A stretch of DNA of 5,486 nucleotides, from assembly GCF_040537815.1 (NCBI RefSeq), contig NZ_JBEWSZ010000027.1, positions 1 through 5,486 of the forward strand. The letters run 5' to 3'. Of the stretch, positions 1 to 5,486 are shown one piece after another. Source of the DNA: Mesorhizobium shangrilense (GTDB lineage Bacteria > Pseudomonadota > Alphaproteobacteria > Rhizobiales > Rhizobiaceae). Numbering within the stretch: position 1 is the stretch's first letter; each line of letters opens with the position of its first letter. The notes beneath the pieces were generated by a model. The model saw only the letters and a program-made list of their open reading frames with translations. It searched no databases and was not told the DNA's origin. A program made the translations under genes and the position numbers.

Positions 1-2
1 GC

Positions 3-116
3 ATGCCAGCTGTTAGACAAGCCATTCTTGACCTCTTCACGCGGCCGCCACCCCGCAGATGTCCTCACTGTGAGAAGCTGCTCGCAGACGCCATCAAACC
101 TAAACTGCCAAAGTAG
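3..116 (+). CDS. C-terminal end of a small unrecognised CPHC-containing reading frame, possibly partial
   Basis: An open frame runs from the window edge to a TAG at 114-116. If the ATG at position 3 is the start, it encodes 37 residues; the frame may equally begin outside the window. The C-terminal half contains RCPHCEKLLADAIKPKLPK, with a Cys-x-x-Cys pair that could be half of a zinc ribbon, followed by a basic tail. I do not recognise the family. It sits next to transposon debris, so it may itself be the tail of a truncated gene. Confidence is low, because a frame this short could be open by chance. Confidence 0.25.
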   Translation: MPAVRQAILDLFTRPPPRRCPHCEKLLADAIKPKLPK

Positions 117-205
117 TGCTAGCTTCCCTGGTGGTATTGAAGATGTCAGGCTTGCCGTATCGGGTCAGCGCCTCTTTGACGGCTTCGATGAAGAAGGCGG
201 CCTCT
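115..205 (-). pseudogene. IS3-family transposase (OrfB) fragment, frameshifted and truncated at both ends
   Basis: Read on the minus strand, the stretch from 205 down to 133 encodes [20 protein letters not shown] followed by IFNT. This closely resembles the DDE catalytic-core region of IS3-group OrfB transposases, where IFNT is normally followed by DQGSQFTS, which carries the second catalytic Asp. Here one base seems to be missing after IFNT, because the DNA can still be read as a CAGGGAAGC (Gln-Gly-Ser) remnant in the next frame and then hits a stop. Only about 30 codons remain, without the N-terminal part, the last catalytic Glu or recognisable terminal inverted repeats. Its upstream edge abuts the aldehyde dehydrogenase relic at about 204, which suggests insertion into that gene followed by deletion. 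The element cannot function. Confidence 0.6.
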
Positions 206-486
206 GGTCTTTGGCAATCCCGCTGAGATTTCAAGACAATTGATCGCATCGCCGGTGGTTCGAAAAATCTCGCTCACTGGCTCGATCCCTGTTGATAAAT
301 CCCTTGCGCGACTGGCGGCGGGAGGGAATGAAACCCGCAAACATGGAATTGGGCGGGCACTCAGCCGCGCTTGTCTTTGCAGATGCTATAGATACATGTG
401 CACGCGATATCAGGCCTGCAGCCTCCTGGCCACGGAGCCCAACGCTATTCGGACGCCGGACCTCCTTTGTGATCCTTTTGCGTGTT
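204..486 (+). pseudogene. NAD-dependent aldehyde dehydrogenase fragment, frameshifted (succinate- or ketoglutarate-semialdehyde dehydrogenase type)
   Basis: Two adjacent frames together spell the middle of an aldehyde dehydrogenase. From about 207 one frame reads [20 protein letters not shown] then ISLTGSIPV, the usual NAD-binding stretch before the active site. After a frameshift near 321-330, the next frame reads [20 protein letters not shown]. That matches the ALDH glutamate motif (M-E-L-G-G), and the His following it is the variant common in succinate-semialdehyde and alpha-ketoglutarate-semialdehyde dehydrogenases. Beyond about 405 the match decays: only a vague trace of the NAGQ-Cys catalytic segment is visible, with stops, up to about 480. 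The N-terminal half is replaced by an IS3 fragment and the C-terminal part is missing. It is a dead remnant. The family call is fairly safe; the substrate is inferred. Confidence 0.7.
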
Positions 487-494
487 CTGTCGTC

Positions 495-2333
495 TCAGAT
501 CGTGAGGCTCACATTGTAATCGGTCAGGAAATCCTGCAGGGTCAAGATATGCTCTAGCCCCCTGAGGTTGTCGGTCGCATCGAGCAACGCGCGGGACCTG
601 TCGACGGACAACAGCGGTGCCACTGCCGCGTTGCGGTCATTCAGCAGCGCGGTGAACCGCGTGCGCAGCATTCTGTCATAGGTGGCATCCTGGATAACCG
701 GATACGCGCTCTTCACTCGCTGCACCACCGACAGCGGGAGCAGGTCCGCGGTGGCGGCCCGCAGCAGACTCTTCTCGCGCCCGTCGAAAGTCTTGTGGGC
801 CCATGGGGTGCCGAACACGTACTCAACGAGGCGGTGGTCGCAGTAAGGGACCCGCACCTCGAGACCCAAAGCCATACTCATCCGGTCTTTGCGGTCGAGC
901 AGCGTCCGCAGGTAACGCGTGAGAAAGAGGTAGAAGACCTCGCGCATTCGACGCTCGTGCGGATCGGCCGAGGCCGGCCCTGTCAGGGCCGGTACTTCCG
1001 CAAGTGCCGTACGGTACTGATCGTCGAGATAACCGGGGAGGTCGAGTTTCTCGACCAGGCCGGGGTCTAGGGACCGCCGTGCGATATCGTCGCTGTCTTC
1101 GATCCAGGGAAACGTGTCGGCCTGAACGAACGAGGGATCGTGGAAAAACCTGTAGCCGCCGAAAAGCTCGTCGGCCGCCTCCCCAGACAGGGCCACCGTT
1201 GAGTGTTGCCGGATGGCCCGGAACAGCAGGTAGAGCGAGCTATCAAAGTCGCCCATGGTCAACGGTAGGTCGCGGGCGTGGAGGGTGGCGGCCCGCACAT
1301 TCGGGTCCATGAGTTCGTGCGCGGACAACGTGATGTCCGTGTGGTCGGTACTAACGTATTTCGCGACCTCCTGCACGTACGGCCCGTCGGGTGTGGGGCG
1401 CGCCGGGCCGGGGATAAAGTTGTCAGTATAGCCGACGAAGTCGACGGCGAAGGACCGGATCCGTTCGTCGCTGAAGCGCGCGGCCAGTGCTGTCATGGCC
1501 GAGGAATCTAGCCCGCCCGACAACAGTGTGCACAGCGGCACGTCGGCGATGAGCTGCCGCTGGATCGTGTCCTCAAGCAGCTCCCGGACGCGCCGAACGG
1601 TGGTAGGCACATCATCGGTGTGCCCGCTGTCGGCGAGCTGCCAATAGCTCTTCTGCTGGATGCCTTCGCGGGTCACGCGGACGATGTGGCCGGGCCGTAC
1701 CTCACGCATGCCGCGAAACACGGTGTTGTACGGGTCGGCGAAGGAGCTGGAGCATAGGGCGCGACGAAGCCCCTCGGCGTCCATGGCCGGTTCCGCGAGA
1801 CTATTGGCGAGGATCGCCTTTGGCTCTGAGCCGAACAACACTCCATGCTGGGTGGGATAGTAGTAAAGCGGCTTGATGCCGAGCCGGTCGCGTACGAGAA
1901 GCAGTTCGCGCTTGACGGTGTCCCAGAGTGCGTAGGCGAACATCCCGTTTAGTTCGCTCACCGCGGTGCAGGGATCCCGTCGGCCCCACTCGCGGTGGGC
2001 GTGCAGCACCACCTCGGTGTCACTGCTCGTGTCGAATCGATGGCCCAGGGCGACGAGCCGTTGACGCAGCTCACGGTAGTTGTAAGTCTCGCCGCCATAG
2101 ACGAGCACCAAGGCGGGTTGCCCGTCCTCCTGGTGCGTCATCGGCTGGCGACCGCCCTGGATGTCGATGACCGCCAGGCGCCGGTGTCCCAGTGCCGCAG
2201 GCCCGTCGATCCAAGTCCCCTCGTCGTCCGGACCACGATAGGCCATGGTGGCCGTCATATCGGCAAGCTCTCTTCGCGCGTCGGGACTTCCTAGGTCACG
2301 ATCAAAATCAATCCATCCACAGATGCCGCACAT
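495..2333 (-). CDS. asparagine synthase (glutamine-hydrolysing)-like protein, actinobacterial-type, 612 aa
   Basis: The predicted cytosolic protein has the two-domain plan of AsnB. An N-terminal Ntn glutaminase domain covers roughly residues 2-200 and an ATP-pyrophosphatase synthetase domain roughly 245-540. Visible landmarks are the nucleophile Cys2 exposed after Met removal (MCGICGW), RRLAVID at 51-57, the ATP loop LLSGGLDSS at 270-278, [12 protein letters not shown] at 383-394, [13 protein letters not shown] at 484-496 and Lys521. The family uses glutamine-derived ammonia and ATP to amidate a carboxylate, classically aspartate; relatives in natural-product clusters make other amides or lactams. 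The oxyanion-hole motif normally written NGE reads GGE at 80-82, so Asn is replaced by Gly. The ATG at 2333 has an AAGGAG site 7 nt upstream. It is the last gene of the minus-strand set, 110 nt after the cyclodeaminase-like gene. Its codons are clearly more GC-rich than those of the two upstream genes, and phrases such as [12 protein letters not shown] and DTEVVLHAH look like those of high-GC actinobacterial homologues, suggesting transfer. Confidence 0.93.
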   Translation of the reverse strand: MCGICGWIDFDRDLGSPDARRELADMTATMAYRGPDDEGTWIDGPAALGHRRLAVIDIQGGRQPMTHQEDGQPALVLVYGGETYNYRELRQRLVALGHRFDTSSDTEVVLHAHREWGRRDPCTAVSELNGMFAYALWDTVKRELLLVRDRLGIKPLYYYPTQHGVLFGSEPKAILANSLAEPAMDAEGLRRALCSSSFADPYNTVFRGMREVRPGHIVRVTREGIQQKSYWQLADSGHTDDVPTTVRRVRELLEDTIQRQLIADVPLCTLLSGGLDSSAMTALAARFSDERIRSFAVDFVGYTDNFIPGPARPTPDGPYVQEVAKYVSTDHTDITLSAHELMDPNVRAATLHARDLPLTMGDFDSSLYLLFRAIRQHSTVALSGEAADELFGGYRFFHDPSFVQADTFPWIEDSDDIARRSLDPGLVEKLDLPGYLDDQYRTALAEVPALTGPASADPHERRMREVFYLFLTRYLRTLLDRKDRMSMALGLEVRVPYCDHRLVEYVFGTPWAHKTFDGREKSLLRAATADLLPLSVVQRVKSAYPVIQDATYDRMLRTRFTALLNDRNAAVAPLLSVDRSRALLDATDNLRGLEHILTLQDFLTDYNVSLTI

Positions 2334-2340
2334 ATTTTGA

Positions 2341-2346
2341 CTCCTT
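2341..2346 (-). promoter_or_regulatory. Strong ribosome binding site of the asparagine-synthase-like gene
   Basis: On the minus strand AAGGAG lies 7 nt before the ATG at 2333, an almost ideal Shine-Dalgarno sequence at good spacing. It fixes the start, which also puts the catalytic Cys at position 2. The rest of the 110-nt gap to the preceding gene shows no clear promoter and no hairpin with a T-tract. Confidence 0.8.
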
Positions 2347-2443
2347 GCTTGGGTAACTGTCGCGCAACGTCGGGCAACCGGGACACCGCACCCCGCGAAT
2401 ACGCGACATCATTTATGGCCGCCTCATCGGCTCAACTAAACAC

Positions 2444-3409
2444 CTAGTAGGATACGATCGTCCCTAAGCCGTGCTGCTCTGCGATGTCGAGTATAGCAGA
2501 ACCTATAGCGACATCATGCATTGCGAGACCGAGATTGAACACTGCAATGCGATCAGCGTTGCTAACTCTGCCGGCGACGCGTCCTACAATGACACCGCTG
2601 ACGGATCCACGAATGCGGGAAATCTCCCGGTAAGGAGAGCCTGTCGCAATGATATAGTTTTTGAATTGCTCAACGTCATCGGCCAACAATACATCCATAG
2701 CCGTTGTTATATCCTGAGACCATCCGCGGGGATTGACGGGCAGAACCAAGCCGCCCTCCTTGACCCATCCGAACTGGAATGCCACGTCTTCCAATCGACT
2801 TGTTGCGGTCACTATGACGTCAGCGGTGCGGATCGCGGACTCAGCGTCTTTCACGTGAACTATTGTTGCTTTGGAATAAGTCTGTTCAGCCAACCGGCTC
2901 ACTGCATTCTCATTGATGTCCACGACATGGAATTCGGCAGCGGGGTGAACTAACGACAGCATTTTTACGTGGTTGAGGCCCTGAAGACCAGCACCAATCA
3001 CCGCTATCCTGTCCACGCGAGGCGGCGACAAATACTTGCTGGTGATAGCCGACGCTGCCGATGTGCGAACTGCAGTCAGGTAAGCAGCATCCATCACGCA
3101 GATTGGTAGGCCCGTGTCCGGATCGTTTAAGACCAAAAGCCCTGTGATGTTTGGCAAACAAACTTTATGATTGCTGGAGTAACCGGCAACCCATTTAAGG
3201 CCGGCTCGGCGTTGCCTGGGAAGCCAGCCAGCCATTGCGTGGATGAATGCGTCGTGCCCCGGGTGGATCCCGATCTTGGGCGGGTTCTCGAATGCGCCAT
3301 TACCGTGGTCACGAAGCGTCCCTTCGATAATGTCTAATGCTGAGGTGAAGGGCAAATTCGTCTGTGCAACGTCATTTCGACTTAACCATCTTACAATAGA
3401 CGTCGTCAT
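2444..3409 (-). CDS. ornithine cyclodeaminase/mu-crystallin family NAD(P)-dependent enzyme, 321 aa
   Basis: The length and motif order fit the ornithine cyclodeaminase/mu-crystallin family, which includes cyclodeaminases, alanine dehydrogenases, ketimine reductases and SbnB-type dehydrogenases. Seen in order: KIGIHPG near 45-51, the substrate-region lysine in GLKWVAGY (Lys72), DAAYLTAVRTSAASAI near 107-122, a Rossmann GAGLQG at 139-144, VVDINE at 162-167 and TATSR at 201-205. The conserved C-terminal stretch FNLGLAMHDVAIGSAILDIA lies at 291-310. Where true ornithine cyclodeaminases carry a catalytic Asp in an NAVGGD-type segment, this protein has VNPRGWSQD (225-233), so lysine or ornithine deaminating cyclisation is not assured; an imine reductase or amino-acid dehydrogenase role is equally possible. 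It lies 131 nt downstream of the HemA-like gene and 110 nt upstream of the AsnB-like gene, all in the same direction, which implies a shared pathway. The start ATG at 3409 has its own GAGAGG site. Substrate unknown. Confidence 0.9.
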   Translation of the reverse strand: MTTSIVRWLSRNDVAQTNLPFTSALDIIEGTLRDHGNGAFENPPKIGIHPGHDAFIHAMAGWLPRQRRAGLKWVAGYSSNHKVCLPNITGLLVLNDPDTGLPICVMDAAYLTAVRTSAASAITSKYLSPPRVDRIAVIGAGLQGLNHVKMLSLVHPAAEFHVVDINENAVSRLAEQTYSKATIVHVKDAESAIRTADVIVTATSRLEDVAFQFGWVKEGGLVLPVNPRGWSQDITTAMDVLLADDVEQFKNYIIATGSPYREISRIRGSVSGVIVGRVAGRVSNADRIAVFNLGLAMHDVAIGSAILDIAEQHGLGTIVSY

Positions 3410-3416
3410 ATTACCG

Positions 3417-3422
3417 CCTCTC
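3417..3422 (-). promoter_or_regulatory. Ribosome binding site of the cyclodeaminase-family gene
   Basis: GAGAGG on the minus strand lies 7 nt before the ATG at 3409 and supports that start. The 131-nt gap up to the HemA-like gene also contains a short imperfect GC-rich hairpin at about 3451-3465 without a T-run, so I do not call a terminator there. Confidence 0.65.
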
Positions 3423-3540
3423 TTAGCCCTAGGACCGGCACTGGAACAGTCGGCCCTTCGGTCCGGAAACTCAGTAGCTGGAACGGGGCTGCGCCTTTTC
3501 CAAATGGTCTCTCGCGAACTGGTATGTACTTGCTGTCGGG

Positions 3541-4500
3541 CTACGTTGCGTTCGCGTAAGAGTCGCTCTGTGCCATTCGGAGTTTTGCCTCTATGTCAGA
3601 CAACAAAAGCGGCAGTTTCGGAGCCAGACGCTTATTGTTTTGTTCAATGAATCGAAGAAATTCTTCGTCATACATGCTCACATAGTCGAGCTTTCCGACT
3701 GCTGCGCCCGATAACACCGGGATCGACGACAGATCCACTATGGCGCGCGGCTCCAACCGCAGAAGGGCATCCTGAAGAGTGGCTTCGTATTCATCATTGA
3801 CATCGGCGGTTGCGATAACAACGATGGACTGCGTTTCGCGTGGGTAGCCAATCTCTGCCGGACGCATGAGCGCGACTTGTATGTCAGTCCAGCGGCGGAG
3901 ACGTTTGCGAAGGTTCTTGGGGTTCCGCGTTACGAACACCGTGGAACGGAAACGCTCTCCGACACCACTCCGGATCAGCCCGCGACCCAGCATACCCGCC
4001 CCGATGATGTAAAGGCGGTTGGGTAGCTCTCCATCCGGAAATCGATCAGCTATGATGTCTCGGACGATCTGATCGTAATTGAACGATGCGATGAACCGCT
4101 GGCGCTGGCGCGCGGCGCGACCCGTATCAATTGCCAATCGTGCGATCTGGAAAATCGGAAGGTTTGGATCAACAAATTCGAGAGCCTTCGCGAGCTGATC
4201 GCTGATATAATTCTCACCGAGGATCTGGGAATGAGCGCTCGATGCAATCTCGGCGAGACGTTGAGCAATTGCGGCCGCACCTTCAATGTGTTCGTATGAA
4301 AAACCAGAAAATATCGTGCTATCGATGTTACTGAGTGTGGACTCTTCACCATAGACCTCAACTCGTGCGCAGGTTGCGACGAGTAGAATTCCACTTCGCG
4401 CGAGGTCGGCTGCAAGTGGTTTCACCTGCGCCGACTGCTCCGCCACTGCGAGAGGCATGGTCGTCTGGTGATCACGATAAAAGCCAACTAGCTTGCTCAT
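3541..4500 (-). CDS. glutamyl-tRNA reductase-like protein (HemA paralogue) lacking the dimerisation domain, 319 aa
   Basis: The protein matches glutamyl-tRNA reductase in order. It has an N-terminal start similar to LxGxxHxT, then [11 protein letters not shown] at 42-52. That segment holds the catalytic Cys (Cys44) that forms the thioester with the glutamyl group, and the following Arg (Arg46). The helix [14 protein letters not shown] at 83-96 corresponds to the family's VASGLDS..LGE. A Rossmann NADPH domain follows with [10 protein letters not shown] at 165-174, VTRNPKNL at 190-197, an IVVIATAD strand at 226-233 and [11 protein letters not shown] at 253-263. The family reduces Glu-tRNA(Glu) to glutamate-1-semialdehyde, the first step of C5 heme synthesis. 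Alphaproteobacteria normally use the C4 route, so a housekeeping role is unlikely. At 319 residues it lacks the roughly 100-residue C-terminal dimerisation domain of full-length enzymes. By my alignment the conserved His in the HLxRVASGLDS segment is Arg81. ATG 4500 was chosen because GAGG and GGAAG precede it; an in-frame ATG at 4509 and TTG at 4530 are less likely. Confidence 0.85.
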   Translation of the reverse strand: MSKLVGFYRDHQTTMPLAVAEQSAQVKPLAADLARSGILLVATCARVEVYGEESTLSNIDSTIFSGFSYEHIEGAAAIAQRLAEIASSAHSQILGENYISDQLAKALEFVDPNLPIFQIARLAIDTGRAARQRQRFIASFNYDQIVRDIIADRFPDGELPNRLYIIGAGMLGRGLIRSGVGERFRSTVFVTRNPKNLRKRLRRWTDIQVALMRPAEIGYPRETQSIVVIATADVNDEYEATLQDALLRLEPRAIVDLSSIPVLSGAAVGKLDYVSMYDEEFLRFIEQNNKRLAPKLPLLLSDIEAKLRMAQSDSYANAT

Positions 4501-4504
4501 CGCT

Positions 4505-4513
4505 TCCATCCTC
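4505..4513 (-). promoter_or_regulatory. Ribosome binding region of the HemA-like gene
   Basis: On the minus strand GAGG (4513-4510) lies 9 nt and GGA (4507-4505) 4 nt before the ATG at 4500. The next upstream ATG at 4509 would sit directly on the GAGG, so it is a poorer start. The site lies immediately beyond the recognisable end of the nifH relic. Confidence 0.5.
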
Positions 4514-4556
4514 AAGTTGATTGAGCTCAAGCGGCAGTTGACGCGAAACGCCCCTG

Positions 4557-4742
4557 AGTTCGATGGCTTGCACCGAACGCTGCTTTGCCCCGAGATGCTG
4601 GATTTCCTGCGCCTTCGAGTTCAGGATCAGGCGGGTGGAGTCGGCTTTCGGGTCGCAGCCAACGATGGGCATCTTCTGCCCGAGGGCGATGGCGACGAGC
4701 GTGTCTTGGAGTACCGCCTTTCCATAGCGTGCGAACTGACAT
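4557..4742 (-). pseudogene. nifH: 5' fragment of nifH (nitrogenase iron protein), with the ATP-binding loop deleted
   Basis: On the minus strand, one frame reads [20 protein letters not shown], then [20 protein letters not shown] and SKAQ. Intact NifH reads [20 protein letters not shown], then [20 protein letters not shown] and [12 protein letters not shown]. The [13 protein letters not shown] block, diagnostic of nitrogenase Fe protein, is perfectly kept. Roughly seven or eight codons covering the P-loop (GGIGKSTT) are missing, which alone would abolish ATP binding. The old ATG at 4742, preceded by AAGGAAAACAAC, is one base out of frame with the rest. After [16 protein letters not shown] the likeness fades, near 4557. 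About 60 of nearly 300 codons survive. It points in the same direction as the HemA-like gene, whose start lies about 57 nt beyond the last recognisable nifH codon. The identification is firm; its role as a transcribed leader is inference. Confidence 0.85.
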
Positions 4743-4799
4743 GTTGTTTTCCTTGTCCATCGAGCGATGTCTCATCGGTTGGCAGTTTCCCGCCGCCCT

Positions 4800-4815
4800 G
4801 CAACGAGGGAGTTCC
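4800..4815 (-). promoter_or_regulatory. Weak candidate relic of a sigma-54 (-24/-12) promoter upstream of the nifH fragment
   Basis: About 60-70 nt before the old nifH ATG the minus strand reads TTTGGAACTCCCTCGTTGCA. TGG and TTGC resemble the two halves of a sigma-54 promoter (TGGCAC-N5-TTGC), and the position is where a nifH promoter is expected. However, the distance between GG and GC is 12 rather than the required 10, and the CAC part is not kept. No perfect TGT-N10-ACA NifA site was found in the 200 nt upstream. It is probably inactive or coincidental. Confidence 0.15.
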
Positions 4816-5171
4816 AAAAATCATGCCGACTGCACAGAAGGAGCTTCAGAAATAATTTTCAGCAAAACATTCAATGGCTTAAATGAGCGTGCGGCAGAGC
4901 GACTGGCCGAACACACCGCGTCGTGACCTCAACAAACCCGACAGTTGTCATTTCCTGCCCTTTTCCAAGGAATGGCGGACAGGATCTCCTTCGCGGGAAA
5001 GCAGAACTCACGCGCCATCCGACTGCGTCCAGCCTTGTTCACTATCGGACGATGTCGGATATGCAACATTGCAGTAGAGGAGCCATCCTATTGCTTTGAA
5101 GGATCGTCTCCTTCGGCACGGCAAATGCATGACCCTCCGCGAAGGCGTCACGAACTGAGAAGGTGTTGCCC
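4816..5171. other. Intergenic stretch without a recognisable gene
   Basis: Several short open frames exist on both strands, but none shows a motif, a credible ribosome binding site and codon use together. I see no tRNA, repeat array or transposon end. It may hold regulatory sequence for the minus-strand cassette or eroded coding sequence of the right-hand plus-strand genes. Confidence 0.4.
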
Positions 5172-5394
5172 ATGATTACGTTTATCGAAAAGTTCGTCGC
5201 CGCCGTGAAGACTGCACTTCCCGAGCACCGAGCCGGCGCAAGGGCTTGCGCCTCATGGTCCAGACGGCGGCCGCGCCGGCTTCCAATACCCACAGCAAAG
5301 TTCTCTGGGTCTCGTCTGCTTGCGCATCACCCGCTACATGCTCGATCGCGACATTGACATGAGGGTAGTTCCCCAGTCCGGCAAGTACTGCTGA
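5172..5394 (+). pseudogene. Possible decayed coding remnant just upstream of the racemase-like gene
   Basis: An ATG at 5172 opens a frame beginning MITFIEKFVAAVKTALPEHR. Its later part turns into Arg/Pro-rich sequence typical of reading out of frame. A different frame, open from 5209, reads GFQYPQQSSLGLVCLRITRY, then MLDRDIDMRVVP, and stops at TGA 5392-5394, only 5 nt before the next gene's ATG. The second part looks like real protein sequence and the close spacing looks like an operon junction. I suggest a frameshifted or truncated gene end, but I do not recognise the family, and chance is not excluded. Confidence 0.3.
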
Positions 5395-5399
5395 CCGCC

Positions 5400-5486
5400 A
5401 TGCGCACGAGCCGTCTCTTCTCCGTCATCGACAGCCATACCGCAGGGCACCCGACTCGCACGGTCATCTCGGGCATCCCTCCGTTG
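5400..5486 (+). CDS. Proline racemase/4-hydroxyproline epimerase family protein, N-terminal 29 codons (runs off window)
   Basis: The 29 visible codons, all open to the window end, begin MRTSRLFSVIDSHTAGHPTR and continue TVISGIPPL. This is the classic N-terminus of the proline racemase superfamily (I-D-S-H-T-x-G-x-P-T-R-V-V), which includes proline racemases, 4-hydroxyproline 2-epimerases and trans-3-hydroxyproline dehydratases. These cytosolic, cofactor-independent enzymes use Cys or Cys/Ser/Thr pairs that would lie outside the window, so the exact activity cannot be told. In rhizobia, 4-hydroxyproline epimerase starts the breakdown of hydroxyproline. The ATG at 5400 lacks a strong Shine-Dalgarno; a stop codon 5 nt upstream suggests translational coupling to a preceding frame. 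Whether the full gene is intact is unknown. Confidence 0.75.
   Translation, partial: MRTSRLFSVIDSHTAGHPTRTVISGIPPL

Noticed and set aside
255..275. GGTTCGAAAAATC resembling a tRNA T-arm
   Set aside because: No acceptor or anticodon stem can be folded around it, and the sequence is explained as ALDH codons (VVRKIS).
451..475. Sequence resembling a 16S rRNA 3' end or anti-Shine-Dalgarno segment (CCTCCTTTGTGATCC)
   Set aside because: The order of the blocks is wrong and no other rRNA sequence surrounds it; it lies within the decayed ALDH tract.
795..2294. Several plus-strand open frames of 66-102 codons inside the AsnB-like gene
   Set aside because: They are Arg/Pro/Gly-rich shadows of a GC-rich gene with full family motifs on the opposite strand.
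2471..2953. 160-codon plus-strand open frame within the cyclodeaminase-family gene
   Set aside because: It is antisense to a conserved gene, Cys- and Ser-rich, without a recognisable domain.
3451..3465. GC-rich hairpin with TTCG loop between the first two cassette genes as a terminator
   Set aside because: The stem is short and mismatched, with no following T-tract on the minus strand.
3495..3515. Minus-strand TTTGGAAAAGGCGCAGC before the cyclodeaminase-family gene as a sigma-54 promoter
   Set aside because: GG-N10-GC spacing fits, but the -24 CAC and -12 TT bases are absent; a chance match is more likely.
4500..4530. Longer start for the HemA-like protein at TTG 4530 or ATG 4509
   Set aside because: TTG is a rare start with no good ribosome binding site, ATG 4509 overlaps the GAGG, and the family's conserved N-terminus begins naturally at MSKLVGF (4500).
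4493..4926. Long plus-strand open frames opposite the nifH relic
   Set aside because: They are antisense to a recognisable NifH reading and show no motif or ribosome binding site.

Overview
The window looks like part of a symbiotic plasmid or symbiosis island of a nitrogen-fixing alphaproteobacterium of the rhizobial type. The strongest clue is a decayed 5' piece of nifH (nitrogenase Fe protein) on the minus strand at about 4742-4557. Other clues are a truncated IS3-family transposase relic, broken catabolic genes at the left edge, and mosaic base composition. No species can be named from the sequence alone.

Layout. Positions 1-490 are a junkyard. It holds the end of a small unrecognised reading frame, a 5'- and 3'-truncated IS3-type transposase fragment (minus), and directly abutting it a frameshifted internal piece of an NAD-dependent aldehyde dehydrogenase (plus). 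Positions 495-4500 hold three intact, co-directional minus-strand genes. In order of transcription they are a glutamyl-tRNA-reductase-like gene (4500-3541), an ornithine cyclodeaminase/mu-crystallin-family gene (3409-2444) and an asparagine-synthase-like gene (2333-495). The nifH relic lies immediately upstream of the first of them and ends close to its start codon. From about 4810 to 5171 I recognise no gene. From 5172 to 5394 there are traces of decayed plus-strand coding sequence. At 5400 the N-terminus of a proline racemase/4-hydroxyproline epimerase-family gene begins and runs off the window.

How it may work. The three intact genes look like a compact biosynthetic cassette rather than housekeeping genes. 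The HemA-like protein lacks the usual C-terminal dimerisation domain and seems to have lost a conserved active-site-region His. The Asn-synthase-like protein is of the GC-rich actinobacterial type and has Gly where the glutaminase oxyanion-hole Asn normally sits. A reasonable but untested model has three steps: the HemA-like enzyme reduces an aminoacyl-tRNA (glutamyl-tRNA is the default guess) to an amino-aldehyde; the cyclodeaminase-family protein does an NAD(P)H-dependent imine or amine step; the AsnB-like protein makes an amide or lactam. The nifH relic upstream suggests the cassette may have been placed under symbiotic control, but I do not find a properly spaced sigma-54 -24/-12 element or a perfect NifA site, so that part is speculative.
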